A stretch of 58,790 nucleotides of DNA from the NCBI RefSeq assembly GCF_028435365.1, contig NZ_JAGTJJ010000063.1, positions 1 to 58,790 on the forward strand. Direction: 5' to 3'. Below, piece by piece: positions 33,930 through 42,700 of the stretch. This DNA comes from Polyangium jinanense. GTDB lineage: Bacteria; Myxococcota; Polyangia; Polyangiales; Polyangiaceae. The position numbers and the translations under genes were made by a program. Numbering within the stretch: position 1 is the stretch's first letter; every line of letters begins with the position of its first letter. The notes under the pieces were generated by a model, which was not told the DNA's origin, did not search any database, and saw nothing but the letters and a program-made list of their open reading frames with translations.

Positions 33930-34817
33930 TCAGGTCGAGCCCATCTCCGCCTTGAGCCGCGCGATCTCCTGCGCCGCCTCGGCGGCTCGTTTCTCGGCGG
34001 CGGCGAGCTTCGCCTGTTTCTCGGTGAGCTCGGCCTCCTGCTTGGCCTTCCGCAGCTTGGCCTCCTTCTCCTTCATGGATGCGAGGAGCGCCTTCTGCCG
34101 CTCCAGCTTGGCTTCGAGGCGCGTGATCGATTGGGAGAGCTCGGCGAGGGTCGGGGTCCTCGAGCCGCCGCTCGACAGGAAGAATCGGTCGACGAAATCG
34201 CGCGGCACCTTGCCTTCGAGGCTCGCGTGCACGAGCTCGCCGATCTGACCGGCCGTGAGCTTGCGGAGGGCGTTCACGCCGTTGATCAGCTCCGTCCGCG
34301 GGCCGGCGACGAAGGTGTCCATGGCCTGCTCCGCGAGCGAGGTCTTGGTGACGGCGTCGTCGGCCTTGACGATGGCGTGCGAGAGCTTTTGCGCGATGGC
34401 CCCGAGCGTGGGCACGTTCGCGGCGCCGAGCGGTCCCACCCATGCGCGCATGGTCTCGAGCTGGGCTCCGAGAATGGGCCGCTTGAGGTCACTCGGGCTC
34501 TGCCCCTCGAAGAGCTGCCGATAAAGCGGGGCCTTGAAGTCCTGATTGTACGCCGCGAGCACGGCCTTCTTCGTCTCGTCGACGAGGACATTGAGGACAT
34601 CGTCGGCGGCGACCATGAGTGCCTTGGCGAAGGCGATTGCATCGAGGAGGGCGTCTTCCTCGGCCTTGCGCTTGCGGAGCTCGGCGCGCAGGACCGCGAA
34701 GGGCTCGGCGAGCGGAGCGGTCTCCGGGTACGCCTTCGCGGTCAACTCGGTGTGGCGAAGCTCCTCGTCGACGTCGTCGAAGGGCTCGTCGATGGCGATG
34801 GTGTGGGGGCCTGTCAT
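33930..34817 (-). CDS. Hypothetical helical protein with C-terminal coiled coil
   Basis: This 295-residue protein starts at ATG 34817 (MTGPHTIAIDEPFDDVDEE). It is helical throughout; residues about 225-292 form a charged coiled coil (RLEAKLERQKALLASMKEKE, then Ala/Lys/Glu repeats). There is no signal peptide or membrane segment. Its acidic start and general make-up recall the unknown protein at 7518, but no clear alignment was found by eye. Function unknown. Confidence 0.75.
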   Translation of the reverse strand: MTGPHTIAIDEPFDDVDEELRHTELTAKAYPETAPLAEPFAVLRAELRKRKAEEDALLDAIAFAKALMVAADDVLNVLVDETKKAVLAAYNQDFKAPLYRQLFEGQSPSDLKRPILGAQLETMRAWVGPLGAANVPTLGAIAQKLSHAIVKADDAVTKTSLAEQAMDTFVAGPRTELINGVNALRKLTAGQIGELVHASLEGKVPRDFVDRFFLSSGGSRTPTLAELSQSITRLEAKLERQKALLASMKEKEAKLRKAKQEAELTEKQAKLAAAEKRAAEAAQEIARLKAEMGST

Positions 34818-34899
34818 GGGTTCGCGACCCTACAAGGTGAGCGGGGAAGGTGTAAAGGGAAACGTCGGAGCGCGCAGAATCGTGGCGGGAGGCTTCGGA

Positions 34900-35165
34900 G
34901 AGGAGCGCGTCTTCGCCCGGAAGGGCGCGGGGAGGGTTCGACGGGAGGTTTTTGGCGAGGCTTGCCGCGCGGGGAGGGGTCTCCGCGGGAATTTCCCGGC
35001 GGGGAGGTCGGGGGGAGAGGCCCTCCCCGCGAGATTTTGCCGCCGAGGGGCGGGCGGGGGAGGGGTCCCCGCGGAGAATTGCAGCGCGGATTTTTGGCGG
35101 GGAGGGGTCGCCGGTGTGAGCGAGGAGCGGGAAATGGTCGCGGGGAGGCTTCCCCGGGGTGGGCG
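34900..35165. repeat. Degenerate G-rich tandem repeats
   Basis: The 425-base gap between 34818 and 35242 contains about six imperfect units of roughly 30-45 bases built on GCGGGGAGGGGTC-CGCGG plus an A/T-rich tail (ATTTTTGG, GAATTTCC, GATTTTGC, GAATTGC). It is strongly G-rich on the plus strand. No open frame is convincing. Confidence 0.55.
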
Positions 35166-35242
35166 CGTTCGGGTTCAGTCTGGTGCGGAGGGGTGGCCGT
35201 TGACAGGGGTCGCCGCTGTGACCTGTCATCGTGGGCCTGGTC

Positions 35243-36844
35243 ATGACCTCTCATCGCGTGCTCTCACCCTCGTGGAACCCTCGCCTTTGGGTCACCGGTG
35301 CCGCCCTGATGCTCGTGGGTGCTGCTCTGCGGTTTCTTCGGCTTGGGATGCCGGTGCTCTTCGCTTTTTGCGTCTCGGTATGGCTCCTCGGGTGCGGCGC
35401 TGCGGGCGTGCCCGCGGTGGGATGGGCGCAGGAGCTGCACGGAAAGAGCGTGTTTCGCGTCTGCCGACGTCATCCCCGCGTCGGCCCGCATGCGCGCTAC
35501 TGGTACGAGCTCGGGGACGGAGTGCATCGACCGGCGTTCGAACCGCTCGAAAAGCTCCTGGAAAACCCTTCGGTCAAGGCCGTTTTCGTTCATGACCCCC
35601 ACGCGCCGTCCGAGAGCCGGAAGCTCCTGGGGCTCGCGTATCAGGATTTGCCCTGCGACAAGCCGCCGCCGCCTCCGCCGCCGCCTCCGCCGGAGAAGAT
35701 GGCGGCGAAGGAGCCGGAAGCCGGGCCGGCCAAGGGCACCACGGTCCGAACCGAGACGCGGACGTCGGCGATAAAGCCCTGCGACAGGCCGCGAAACAGG
35801 CCACCGGATCAGCGTTTCCTCGGGCAGACGGCTCCCACGCCGGCCCCCGCGCCTGGGACGAGCGTGCCGTGTCCGCCGCCTCCTCCCGGGAATACATATG
35901 AGGAACAGAAAGTCAACCTGGCGCGGAGGGAGGCCGAGGAGGAGGCGAGGCGCACGGGTGAGCGGATCGGGCGCGAGTGGGGAGCGACGCTCGGCAAGGC
36001 GGCTGGAGTGAAGGACTCCATCGACGTCACGTATCTAGGAAACTTCGATTATGACATTCGGGACAAACCTGATGCCGAAGTCTTCGAAGTCATCCGGACC
36101 AATCTTGCCAAACAACTCGATGCAATCCCTGACCTGCCGACATACGACGACGAGCGGCTCGCCACGATCGCCTGGGAGGGCTTCCTCAAGGGGTATGGGC
36201 GAGGCTGGGCGGACGCCGAGCTGAAATTCGCGATCGTGAACGCCCTGGCGGACACCTTGTTGATGGTCGCCTCCGGGGGAGCGGCGGCCCTGGAGACCGT
36301 GGGGGCGAGGGTGCTGCGGGTCGCCCAGCAGAGGCTACGAAGTATGCCGGTGTTCCTGCCGAGCGCGGCGGGCGGACCGGGCGGGTTCTTGCGGCGGCCG
36401 AAGCTGCCGAGCGCGCCGGCTCCGAGCCCGCCGCCTGCGGCGCAGCCGAAGCCGCCCAGCGGGACGACGGTCACCACGACGACGAAGCCCGTGTCAAGTC
36501 CAAACGGCGGGGCGGGGCAGGCGGGGAGAAAGGCGCGGCTTCCACCCAAGGGCACGCCGGAGAGGCGGGCGATTGAGACGGCACGCAGCAAGGGTGTAGA
36601 TGCCAAGAAGGCCCAAGAGCTTGCAGATATTCGAAAGGGAGGCCGAGGGAGTGGTGTATGGACGGACAAGGAGCTGGAAGATATCCGTAAGACTGGCGAG
36701 TTTCCGTTGGATGCCCGCTGGCACCATGACCCTACCGTCGCCAACCGGCCTGACCTTGCGGCCGACCCCTCTGTCGTGCGACCGGTACGAGGAGGAACGC
36801 AGGGACATCTCAAAGCGCATGGCGGAGATTTCAGAAAACCATGA
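35243..36844 (+). CDS. Candidate lipoprotein polymorphic toxin
   Basis: This 533-residue protein has an uncertain start (ATG 35243; GTG 35231, ATG 35309 or ATG 35348 are possible). The signal ends FCVSVWLLGC, a good lipobox at Cys51, or Cys29 from ATG 35309. A Pro-rich middle (PPPPPPPPPPEKM, PAPAPGTSVPCPPPPPG) and a second Pro/Thr linker (about 385-435) flank a helical region. The C-terminal 100 residues form a separate module: LPPKGTPERRAIETARSKG, then ARWHHDPTVANRPDLAADP and a final GGTQGHLKAHGGDF. The His-rich end looks like an HNH/ENDO VII-type nuclease toxin. The next gene overlaps it by ATGA, as toxin-immunity pairs do. A SitA-like contact toxin is an inference. Confidence 0.65.
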   Translation: MTSHRVLSPSWNPRLWVTGAALMLVGAALRFLRLGMPVLFAFCVSVWLLGCGAAGVPAVGWAQELHGKSVFRVCRRHPRVGPHARYWYELGDGVHRPAFEPLEKLLENPSVKAVFVHDPHAPSESRKLLGLAYQDLPCDKPPPPPPPPPPEKMAAKEPEAGPAKGTTVRTETRTSAIKPCDRPRNRPPDQRFLGQTAPTPAPAPGTSVPCPPPPPGNTYEEQKVNLARREAEEEARRTGERIGREWGATLGKAAGVKDSIDVTYLGNFDYDIRDKPDAEVFEVIRTNLAKQLDAIPDLPTYDDERLATIAWEGFLKGYGRGWADAELKFAIVNALADTLLMVASGGAAALETVGARVLRVAQQRLRSMPVFLPSAAGGPGGFLRRPKLPSAPAPSPPPAAQPKPPSGTTVTTTTKPVSSPNGGAGQAGRKARLPPKGTPERRAIETARSKGVDAKKAQELADIRKGGRGSGVWTDKELEDIRKTGEFPLDARWHHDPTVANRPDLAADPSVVRPVRGGTQGHLKAHGGDFRKP

Positions 36845-37392
36845 GTAACAACGACCTCGGAATTCTAGAGCGAGTGCTCATCCGCCGCTACGGACAGCCA
36901 GACGAGACGTACAAGGAGGGCATGCGTGCAAAGATATGGGCAAGCGGCACGGCATTCGTCTCGGTACTGTACTATTCGACCGATTGGACGAGACCGCCCG
37001 CGTCGGAGTTTCGCATGCATCAGCAGATTTACGGCGCGTGTCGTGGGGGAACGCTCGTGGATAGCTCCCTGAAAGTAGCCATGCCGGCGTGGGAGACGCC
37101 GTTTTACCTCTATGGTCTCCACGGATTGGGAGAGCAGGTGGAGGTCAAGCGTGCCCTGGAGCTGGACCCAGAGCTTTCGTTCTTCATGGATGCATCCAAC
37201 GTGTGGTACTTCGGGCACAAACAGGGAAAGTTGTTCGTCTACGATGCTCCGTTCGACGAGCTCGACGAGCTCGGTCCCATCGAATCCGCGCTGGAGGAAA
37301 TCATCGCACAGTGGGAGGAGGCCAAGCCCAGCGAGTCGTCGCTCCAGAGGACGGGGGCGGTGATTGTTGACCCCGACAAACCGTTCGCGTAG
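36841..37392 (+). CDS. Candidate immunity protein (SUKH-like)
   Basis: This 183-residue protein has its ATG overlapping the TGA of the toxin candidate. It is acidic and predicted soluble. Near residues 118-140 it has NVWYFGHKQGKLFVYD and then a helix PIESALEEIIAQWEEA, the layout of SMI1/KNR4 (SUKH) immunity proteins, though this is by eye only. Base composition is clearly less GC-rich than its neighbours, with A/T-ending codons such as AAAGATATGG near 36930, as is common in exchanged toxin-immunity modules. Confidence 0.62.
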   Translation: MSNNDLGILERVLIRRYGQPDETYKEGMRAKIWASGTAFVSVLYYSTDWTRPPASEFRMHQQIYGACRGGTLVDSSLKVAMPAWETPFYLYGLHGLGEQVEVKRALELDPELSFFMDASNVWYFGHKQGKLFVYDAPFDELDELGPIESALEEIIAQWEEAKPSESSLQRTGAVIVDPDKPFA

Positions 37393-37408
37393 GATGCCGG
37401 GCAGGGAC

Positions 37409-38089
37409 ATGGACGACAAACTCGACCTCGGCCAAGCGTACGCGCCGCCCGTCGCGTCGCCGCCCGCCGCGCCCCTCCCCGGCGTGGTCTCGCCCTACGA
37501 CAAGATCGTGAGGTTCTCTTTCCCGGTCGGCGCCGCGGTCGGGTTGGTCATGGGCAGTGTGGACTATCTCCGGAGCGCCTACGCGCTGAGCTTCTTCCAT
37601 GCGCAGAAGTCCACCCCGGGAATCCTGTGCGTCGCCCTGCTCCGCGGGTGGGGCGCCGCCTGCGCCGTGCTCGCCGCATCCCTCACGGCGGTCATCCTCC
37701 TCCATCGCGCGGGGCGCAGGGCGAGCGGACCCATCAAGGTCGATCACGCGCGCGTGTACCTCGTCCTGGCGACGCTCCCCCTCCTCAGCGTCTTCACGGC
37801 TCCGTTCTGCCTCCTCGGCGCCCTGCTTCTGTGGCTGGCAGAACCCGCGGGGACGACGAGCGAGTTTTTGGCATCCCTGTCCGATTTCGTGAGACGGGCC
37901 GATTTCAAGTACCTCCCGGCCAATGGCGCGCTCGTCGGGCTTTGGCTCACGTGCCTGCTCCGCATCGGGGCAAACTGGCTCACCACGAAGAAGCACGGCC
38001 TCGCCCTGAAGCTCTTCGTCGCGTACGCCGCGCTCGCCATACCCAATGCTTTGCTACGAGCGATCTTCTCGATCGTGGATCCGGTTTGA
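37409..38089 (+). CDS. Hypothetical four-helix membrane protein
   Basis: This 226-residue protein starts at ATG 37409 (MDDKLDLGQAYAPP); an ATG 15 bases upstream is possible. A Pro/Ala-rich cytoplasmic start precedes membrane segments at about 43-62 (FSFPVGAAVGLVMGSV), 80-105 (VALLRGWGAACAVLAASLTAV), 125-150 (VYLVLATLPLLSVF...LLGALLLWL) and near the C-terminus. No family was recognised. It starts 16 bases after the immunity gene, so it may be co-transcribed. Its end overlaps the convergent P450 gene by 36 bases. Confidence 0.72.
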   Translation: MDDKLDLGQAYAPPVASPPAAPLPGVVSPYDKIVRFSFPVGAAVGLVMGSVDYLRSAYALSFFHAQKSTPGILCVALLRGWGAACAVLAASLTAVILLHRAGRRASGPIKVDHARVYLVLATLPLLSVFTAPFCLLGALLLWLAEPAGTTSEFLASLSDFVRRADFKYLPANGALVGLWLTCLLRIGANWLTTKKHGLALKLFVAYAALAIPNALLRAIFSIVDPV

Positions 38090-39418
38090 GTCGCGCCGCT
38101 CCATGACGACCGGCATTCCGCGGGAAGGCGCGATCGTCACCCCGCGACGAACCTCGTGCACCTTGCCGAAGAGCGGCAGACGTAGCTCCGCGCGCGCGAG
38201 GATCGTGGCGAGGATCATCTTCATCTCGTAGAGCGCGAAGGCCAGCCCGATGCAGCGCCGGATGCCGCCGCCGAAGGGGAGCCACTCGTGGGGCGCGAAT
38301 CGCTGGCGCAAGAAGCGGTCCGGATCGAAACGCGTCGGATCCGGGTAGAGATCGGGCCTCCTGTGAATGAGGTAAATCGAGACGAGGGCGGGCGTGCCCT
38401 GGTCGAGGTCGTAGCCGCCGATCCGCATCGGCCGCTGGAGGACGCGGCCGACCATCATGACCACGGGCTGCAGGCGCAAGATCTCCCGCGTCGTCGCGTC
38501 GAGCAGCGCGCAGCGGGCGATACGCTCCGGCGCGAGAGCCGGCAGCGCGCCCTCCGTTTCGAGCTCGCGGAGGAGGCGCGCCCGCAGGCTCGTCGAGGCG
38601 AGGATCCATCGGAGCCCCCAGGAGAGCGCGGTCGCGGTGGTCTCGTGGCCCGCGGCGAGCAGGGTCACGAGCTCGTCGCGCAATTCGCCGTCGGTCATGG
38701 GCTCGCCTTGCTCGTCGCGCGCGTCGAGCAGGAGCGAGAGAATATCGTCCCCGCGCTCGCCCGAGGCCCTTCGGCGCCGGATCTCCGCGTAAAGCATCTC
38801 GTCGGCCTCGTGGAGCGCCCGGGCCAGGCGGTTCCAGCGCGTGAGCGGGCCGCGGTCCTTCTGGAACCACGGCAAGAGGAAGAGCGGGCTCGTCGCGAGA
38901 TCGAGGATGCCCACGAGCCGCTCGCGCAATCGATCGAAGAGCTCGCCCTCGCCGATGCCGAAGACGACCCGCAGAATGACGTCGAGCGTGATCGCCTGCA
39001 GGCGCTCGTGCACCGGGAAGCGCTCGCGCTCGGGCCAGGCGGCGATCGAGGCCTCGGTGAGGGCGACCATGCGGGCGCCGTACGAGGACATGCGCTCGCC
39101 GTGCAGCGGCGGCATGAGCAGCTTTCGCTGGCGCAGGTGCTCTTTTCCGTCGAGCAGGAGGAGCGAGGCATTGCCGAGCAGTGGCCTGAGCACGGCGTTG
39201 GCCTGGCCGGCGTGGGCGTCGTCCGGGCCGAGGGCAAAAATCTCCTTGGCGGCGTCGGGGTGGTGGAAGATCACGGCCGGCTTGGGCATGGCCGGAAAGC
39301 GCATGGTGAAGGCGTCCGGGTACCGCTTCGCCATGGCGTCGAGGAAGGGGAACGGGCGGTATAGAAAAGGCAGGAGGGTGACGGCCGGGTGCAGGGGGAG
39401 TCCGGGGACGCGGGACAT
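38054..39418 (-). CDS. Cytochrome P450
   Basis: This 454-residue heme monooxygenase has all hallmarks: I-helix LLAAGHETTATALSWGL with the acid-Thr pair, ExxR in TTREILRLQPV, the meander PTRFDPDRFL, and the heme-binding FGGGIRRCIGLAFALYEMK with the Cys thiolate. The opening PGLPLHPAVTLLPFLYRPF is Pro-rich and short; no membrane anchor is evident. It is closest in style to CYP110-like bacterial P450s that act on fatty acids or terpenes, but the substrate is unknown. No ferredoxin or terpene synthase lies beside it. It is divergent from the MDR oxidoreductase. Confidence 0.94.
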   Translation of the reverse strand: MSRVPGLPLHPAVTLLPFLYRPFPFLDAMAKRYPDAFTMRFPAMPKPAVIFHHPDAAKEIFALGPDDAHAGQANAVLRPLLGNASLLLLDGKEHLRQRKLLMPPLHGERMSSYGARMVALTEASIAAWPERERFPVHERLQAITLDVILRVVFGIGEGELFDRLRERLVGILDLATSPLFLLPWFQKDRGPLTRWNRLARALHEADEMLYAEIRRRRASGERGDDILSLLLDARDEQGEPMTDGELRDELVTLLAAGHETTATALSWGLRWILASTSLRARLLRELETEGALPALAPERIARCALLDATTREILRLQPVVMMVGRVLQRPMRIGGYDLDQGTPALVSIYLIHRRPDLYPDPTRFDPDRFLRQRFAPHEWLPFGGGIRRCIGLAFALYEMKMILATILARAELRLPLFGKVHEVRRGVTIAPSRGMPVVMERRDSNRIHDREDRS

Positions 39419-39520
39419 GGGCGCAGCATAGGGGGGATCGCGGCGGAGGGAAGGGGGGGCGCGCGGGCCGTTGCTCGGGGCGCGCCGGACGGATAGGGTG
39501 CGCCGCGAGAGGAGCAGACG

Positions 39521-40534
39521 ATGACCGAAGTGAACCGTTCCTGGCGTCTCGCCGCGCGGCCCCAGGGCATGATCAAGGACAGCGATTTCACGTGGCACGA
39601 GGAGCCCTTGCCGGCGGAGCTCGGGCCGGGGCAGATCCTCGTCGAGACGCTGTATCTCTCGGTGGATCCGACGCAGCGGATCTGGATGGAGCGCGACTCG
39701 TACCTGCCGGCCGTCGGGATCGGCGAGGTCATGCGGGCGGGCGGCGTCGGGCGTGTGGTCCGTTCGAGTCTCCCGGGTTTCTCGCCGGGGGACCTCGTGT
39801 ACGGGATGACGGGGTGGCAAACACACGCCGTGATCGAGCCCTCGATCCGCGGGCCGCGGAAGCTGCCGGACGGCGTGCCGCCGACGATGGCGGTTTCGCT
39901 CCTCGGGCTCACGGGGCTCACCGCGTATTTCGGGCTGCTCGACGTGGGGAGCTTGAAGGACGGGGAGACGGTCGTGGTCTCGGGCGCCGCGGGCGCGACG
40001 GGCAATGCGGTCGGGCAGATCGCCAAGATCAAGGGTTGTCGGGTCGTGGGTATCGCGGGCGGCCCAGAGAAATGCGCGTGGATCAAGGACGAGCTCGGGT
40101 TCGACGCGGCGATCGATTACAAGGCCGAGGACGTCTACAAGCGGCTGGGCGAGCTCTGCCCGAACGGGATCGACGTGTATTTCGACAACGTCGGCGGCTT
40201 GATCCTCGAGGCCGCGCTCTCGTACATCGCCTTGCGTGGACGCGTCGTGCTTTGCGGCTCGATCGGCGATTACAATAACGCCGAGGCTGCGTACGGGCCG
40301 AACAACCTCATGAACCTGGTGCTCAAGCGCGGCCGCATGGAGGGGTTCATCGTGACCGACTACGCGGCTCGTTTCGGCGACGCCATCGGCGACCTCGCGC
40401 GGTGGGCGGCCGAGGGGCGCATCAAGGATCGCGTCGACGTCGTGGAGGGCCTTTCGAACGCGCCCGCCGCGCTCCGGCGGCTCTTCACCGGGGCGAACAC
40501 CGGCAAGCAGCTCGTCAAGGTGGCGGCGGGCTGA
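39521..40534 (+). CDS. NADP-dependent MDR oxidoreductase (zinc-free)
   Basis: This 337-residue enzyme of the medium-chain dehydrogenase/reductase superfamily belongs to the branch of leukotriene B4 dehydrogenase / prostaglandin reductase / CurA, which reduces the double bond of enals and enones with NADPH. The start ATG 39521 follows GAGAGGAG. The opening SWRLAARPQGMIKDSDF and YLSVDPTQRIWM are typical. The nucleotide-binding motif is SGAAGATGNAVGQIAKIKG and the tail FDNVGGLILEAAL. No zinc ligands are present. It is cytoplasmic. Confidence 0.92.
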   Translation: MTEVNRSWRLAARPQGMIKDSDFTWHEEPLPAELGPGQILVETLYLSVDPTQRIWMERDSYLPAVGIGEVMRAGGVGRVVRSSLPGFSPGDLVYGMTGWQTHAVIEPSIRGPRKLPDGVPPTMAVSLLGLTGLTAYFGLLDVGSLKDGETVVVSGAAGATGNAVGQIAKIKGCRVVGIAGGPEKCAWIKDELGFDAAIDYKAEDVYKRLGELCPNGIDVYFDNVGGLILEAALSYIALRGRVVLCGSIGDYNNAEAAYGPNNLMNLVLKRGRMEGFIVTDYAARFGDAIGDLARWAAEGRIKDRVDVVEGLSNAPAALRRLFTGANTGKQLVKVAAG

Positions 40535-40629
40535 CGCCTCTCCCGCGGGGGGGCGCGCGTCGACCTCCGACGATCGGCCACGTCCCCGCGTAGGGAGCCC
40601 GCCTCGGCAACCGTCCAAGGGGAACGATC

Positions 40630-41934
40630 ATGACATCTCCTCGAACCATCGAGCCGACCGCCGGGGATCCCGAGGTCCTCCGGGTCGTCGCGCGGGGCAA
40701 ACGGCGGCGGCTGCCGTGGGTGCTGCTCGCCGCTGTCCTCGTCGCCGGCGGCGGCGGCGGCTTCTACGCCTGGAAGAAGAAGACCACCGCCGCCGCGGAG
40801 AGCACGAAGTACCAGTCGCAGAAGGTCGAGCGCGGCGACCTCCGGGTGACCGTCACGGCCACCGGCACCTTGAAGGCGCGCAACACCGTCGAGGTCGGCG
40901 CCGAGATCACGGGCCGGGTCCTCGAGGTCCACGTCAACTTCAACGACAAGGTCACGAAGGGCCAGATCCTCGCCGAGATCGACACCGAGCAATACACGGC
41001 CCGGATCGAGGAGGCGACGGCGCAGCTCGCCTCGGCGAGCGCCTCGCTCGTGAACGCGCGCACCACGGCGAGCGAGAACAAGCAAAAGCTCACGCGGGCC
41101 GAGGCCATGCTGGCGCAGGGGCTCGCGCCGGCGCAGGACGTCGAGACCGCGCAGGCGAACTACAAGCGCTCCGAGGCGCAGGTGTCGTCGGCCTCCTCGC
41201 AGGTGACGCTCGCGCAGGCGTCGCTCAAGGTCGCGAAGACGAACCTTTCGAAGGCGGTCATTCGTTCGCCGATCGATGGAATCGTGCTGAACCGCGCGGT
41301 CGAGCCGGGCCAGACGGTGACCTCGGGCATGCAGACGCCGGTGCTCTTCGTGCTCGCCGCGGATCTCGGTCAGCTCCAGCTCAACGTGCAGGTCGACGAG
41401 GCCGACGTGGGCGCGGTGAAGGAGGCGCAGGAGGCGAGCTTCACGGTCGACGCGTATGCGCAGCAATCGTTCGCGTCGAAGGTGCTGGCCGTGAAGAACA
41501 TGCCGACGACGGGGACGACGGTCGTCACGTACGAGGCATGGCTCTCGGTCGACAATTCGAAGGGATTGCTCCGGCCGGGCATGACGGCGACGGCGACGGT
41601 CGTGGTCGACGAGCGGAAGAACGTGCTGCTCGTGTCGAATGCGGCATTGCGGTTCAACCCGAACCGGAAGTCGAGCTCGCAGCAGCAGCAGGGCATTTCG
41701 GTGAACCAGTTCTTGCCCATGGGCCGGCCGGGGGGGATGGGGCAGCAGCAAAAGCGTCCGGGTGGCACGGGCGCGCCGCGCGAGCCCGTCCTTTGGCTGC
41801 CGACGGGCGGCGAGCCCCGCCGCGTGAAGGTGGAGGTCGGCGCGACGGACGGCATTCGCACGGAGATTCGCTCGGAGGAGATCACCGAGGGGACCGACGT
41901 CGTGGTCAGCATGATCGAGGCGCCGCGTGGCTGA
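40630..41934 (+). CDS. Efflux periplasmic adaptor (HlyD/MacA family)
   Basis: This 434-residue protein is anchored by one N-terminal helix (PWVLLAAVLVAGGGGGFYAW) and extends into the periplasm. A lipoyl-like domain (TATGTLKARNTVEVGAEITG, VLEVHVNFNDKVTKGQ) is interrupted by a long coiled-coil hairpin (about 125-205) and closes with VIRSPIDGIVLNRAVEPGQ. The end contains a Gln/Gly/Pro-rich insert (MGRPGGMGQQQKRPGG). ATG 40630 has AAGGGGA at 6 bases. It is the first gene of a four-gene overlapping operon (adaptor, ATPase, permease, outer-membrane channel), the MacAB-TolC layout. Confidence 0.93.
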   Translation: MTSPRTIEPTAGDPEVLRVVARGKRRRLPWVLLAAVLVAGGGGGFYAWKKKTTAAAESTKYQSQKVERGDLRVTVTATGTLKARNTVEVGAEITGRVLEVHVNFNDKVTKGQILAEIDTEQYTARIEEATAQLASASASLVNARTTASENKQKLTRAEAMLAQGLAPAQDVETAQANYKRSEAQVSSASSQVTLAQASLKVAKTNLSKAVIRSPIDGIVLNRAVEPGQTVTSGMQTPVLFVLAADLGQLQLNVQVDEADVGAVKEAQEASFTVDAYAQQSFASKVLAVKNMPTTGTTVVTYEAWLSVDNSKGLLRPGMTATATVVVDERKNVLLVSNAALRFNPNRKSSSQQQQGISVNQFLPMGRPGGMGQQQKRPGGTGAPREPVLWLPTGGEPRRVKVEVGATDGIRTEIRSEEITEGTDVVVSMIEAPRG

Positions 41935-42700
41935 GCTGCCTCGCCCGGACGGCGGCGCCACGGTGGCCCCGGGTCATCCCTTGGGGGCTGCGCTCGGACA
42001 AGCCGAGCTACGCCCCCAAACCCCCATCGTCGAGTTCCGGCGCGTCGAGAAGATCTACGGCGAGGGCGAGTCGGAGGTGCGCGCGCTCGACGGCGTCGAC
42101 ATGCGCATCGATCCGGGGGAGTTTGTCAGCATCATGGGGTCGAGCGGCTCGGGCAAGTCGACCGCCATGAACATGATCGGTTGTCTCGACGTTCCCACGT
42201 CCGGCGCTTACCTCTTTCGTGGCGTCAACGTCTGCAATCTCGATCAGGACCAGCGCGCGCTGCTCCGGCGCCATTTCATCGGGTTCGTCTTCCAGGGGTT
42301 CAATCTGCTCGCGCGGACGACGGCGCTCGAGAACGTGGAATTGCCGCTCATCTACCGGCGCGTGCCGGCCGAGGAGCGGCGTCAGCGCGCGCTCAAGGCG
42401 CTCGATCTCGTGGGCCTCTCGTCGCGCGCGGGGCACACGAGCGCCAAGCTCTCGGGCGGCCAGCAGCAGCGCGTCGCCATTGCGCGGGCGCTCGTGACGG
42501 AGCCGTCGCTCCTCCTCGCGGACGAGCCGACCGGTAATCTCGATACCGCGCGGAAGGCCGAGATCATGGAGCTCATGGTGCAGCTGAACCGCGAGCACGG
42601 CATTACCGTCGTGATGGTCACGCACGAGCCGGACATGGCCGAGTACGGGACGCGGACCATCGTGTTTCGCGACGGCAAAATCATCTCGGGGAATCGCTGA
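41927..42700 (+). CDS. ABC ATPase of MacB/LolD type
   Basis: This 257-residue ATPase starts at GTG 41927, inside the adaptor's last codons. Walker A is [12 protein letters not shown] (about 72), signature [15 protein letters not shown], Walker [13 protein letters not shown] and switch His [10 protein letters not shown]. Residues about 17-33 are encoded by the 45-bp hairpin repeat, giving an N-terminal extension that the family does not need; the conserved part starts at [12 protein letters not shown]. An internal TTG or GTG start within the repeat cannot be excluded. It pairs with the following FtsX-type permease. Confidence 0.92.
   Translation: MAELPRPDGGATVAPGHPLGAALGQAELRPQTPIVEFRRVEKIYGEGESEVRALDGVDMRIDPGEFVSIMGSSGSGKSTAMNMIGCLDVPTSGAYLFRGVNVCNLDQDQRALLRRHFIGFVFQGFNLLARTTALENVELPLIYRRVPAEERRQRALKALDLVGLSSRAGHTSAKLSGGQQQRVAIARALVTEPSLLLADEPTGNLDTARKAEIMELMVQLNREHGITVVMVTHEPDMAEYGTRTIVFRDGKIISGNR
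41981..42025. repeat. 45-bp hairpin repeat, copy 2 (inside a coding start)
   Basis: Same structure as the copy at 28875, with stems GGGGGC/GCCCCC and GCTCGG/CCGAGC and loop ACAAG. It lies in frame within the ATPase gene, between its start codon and the first conserved residue. Confidence 0.8.
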
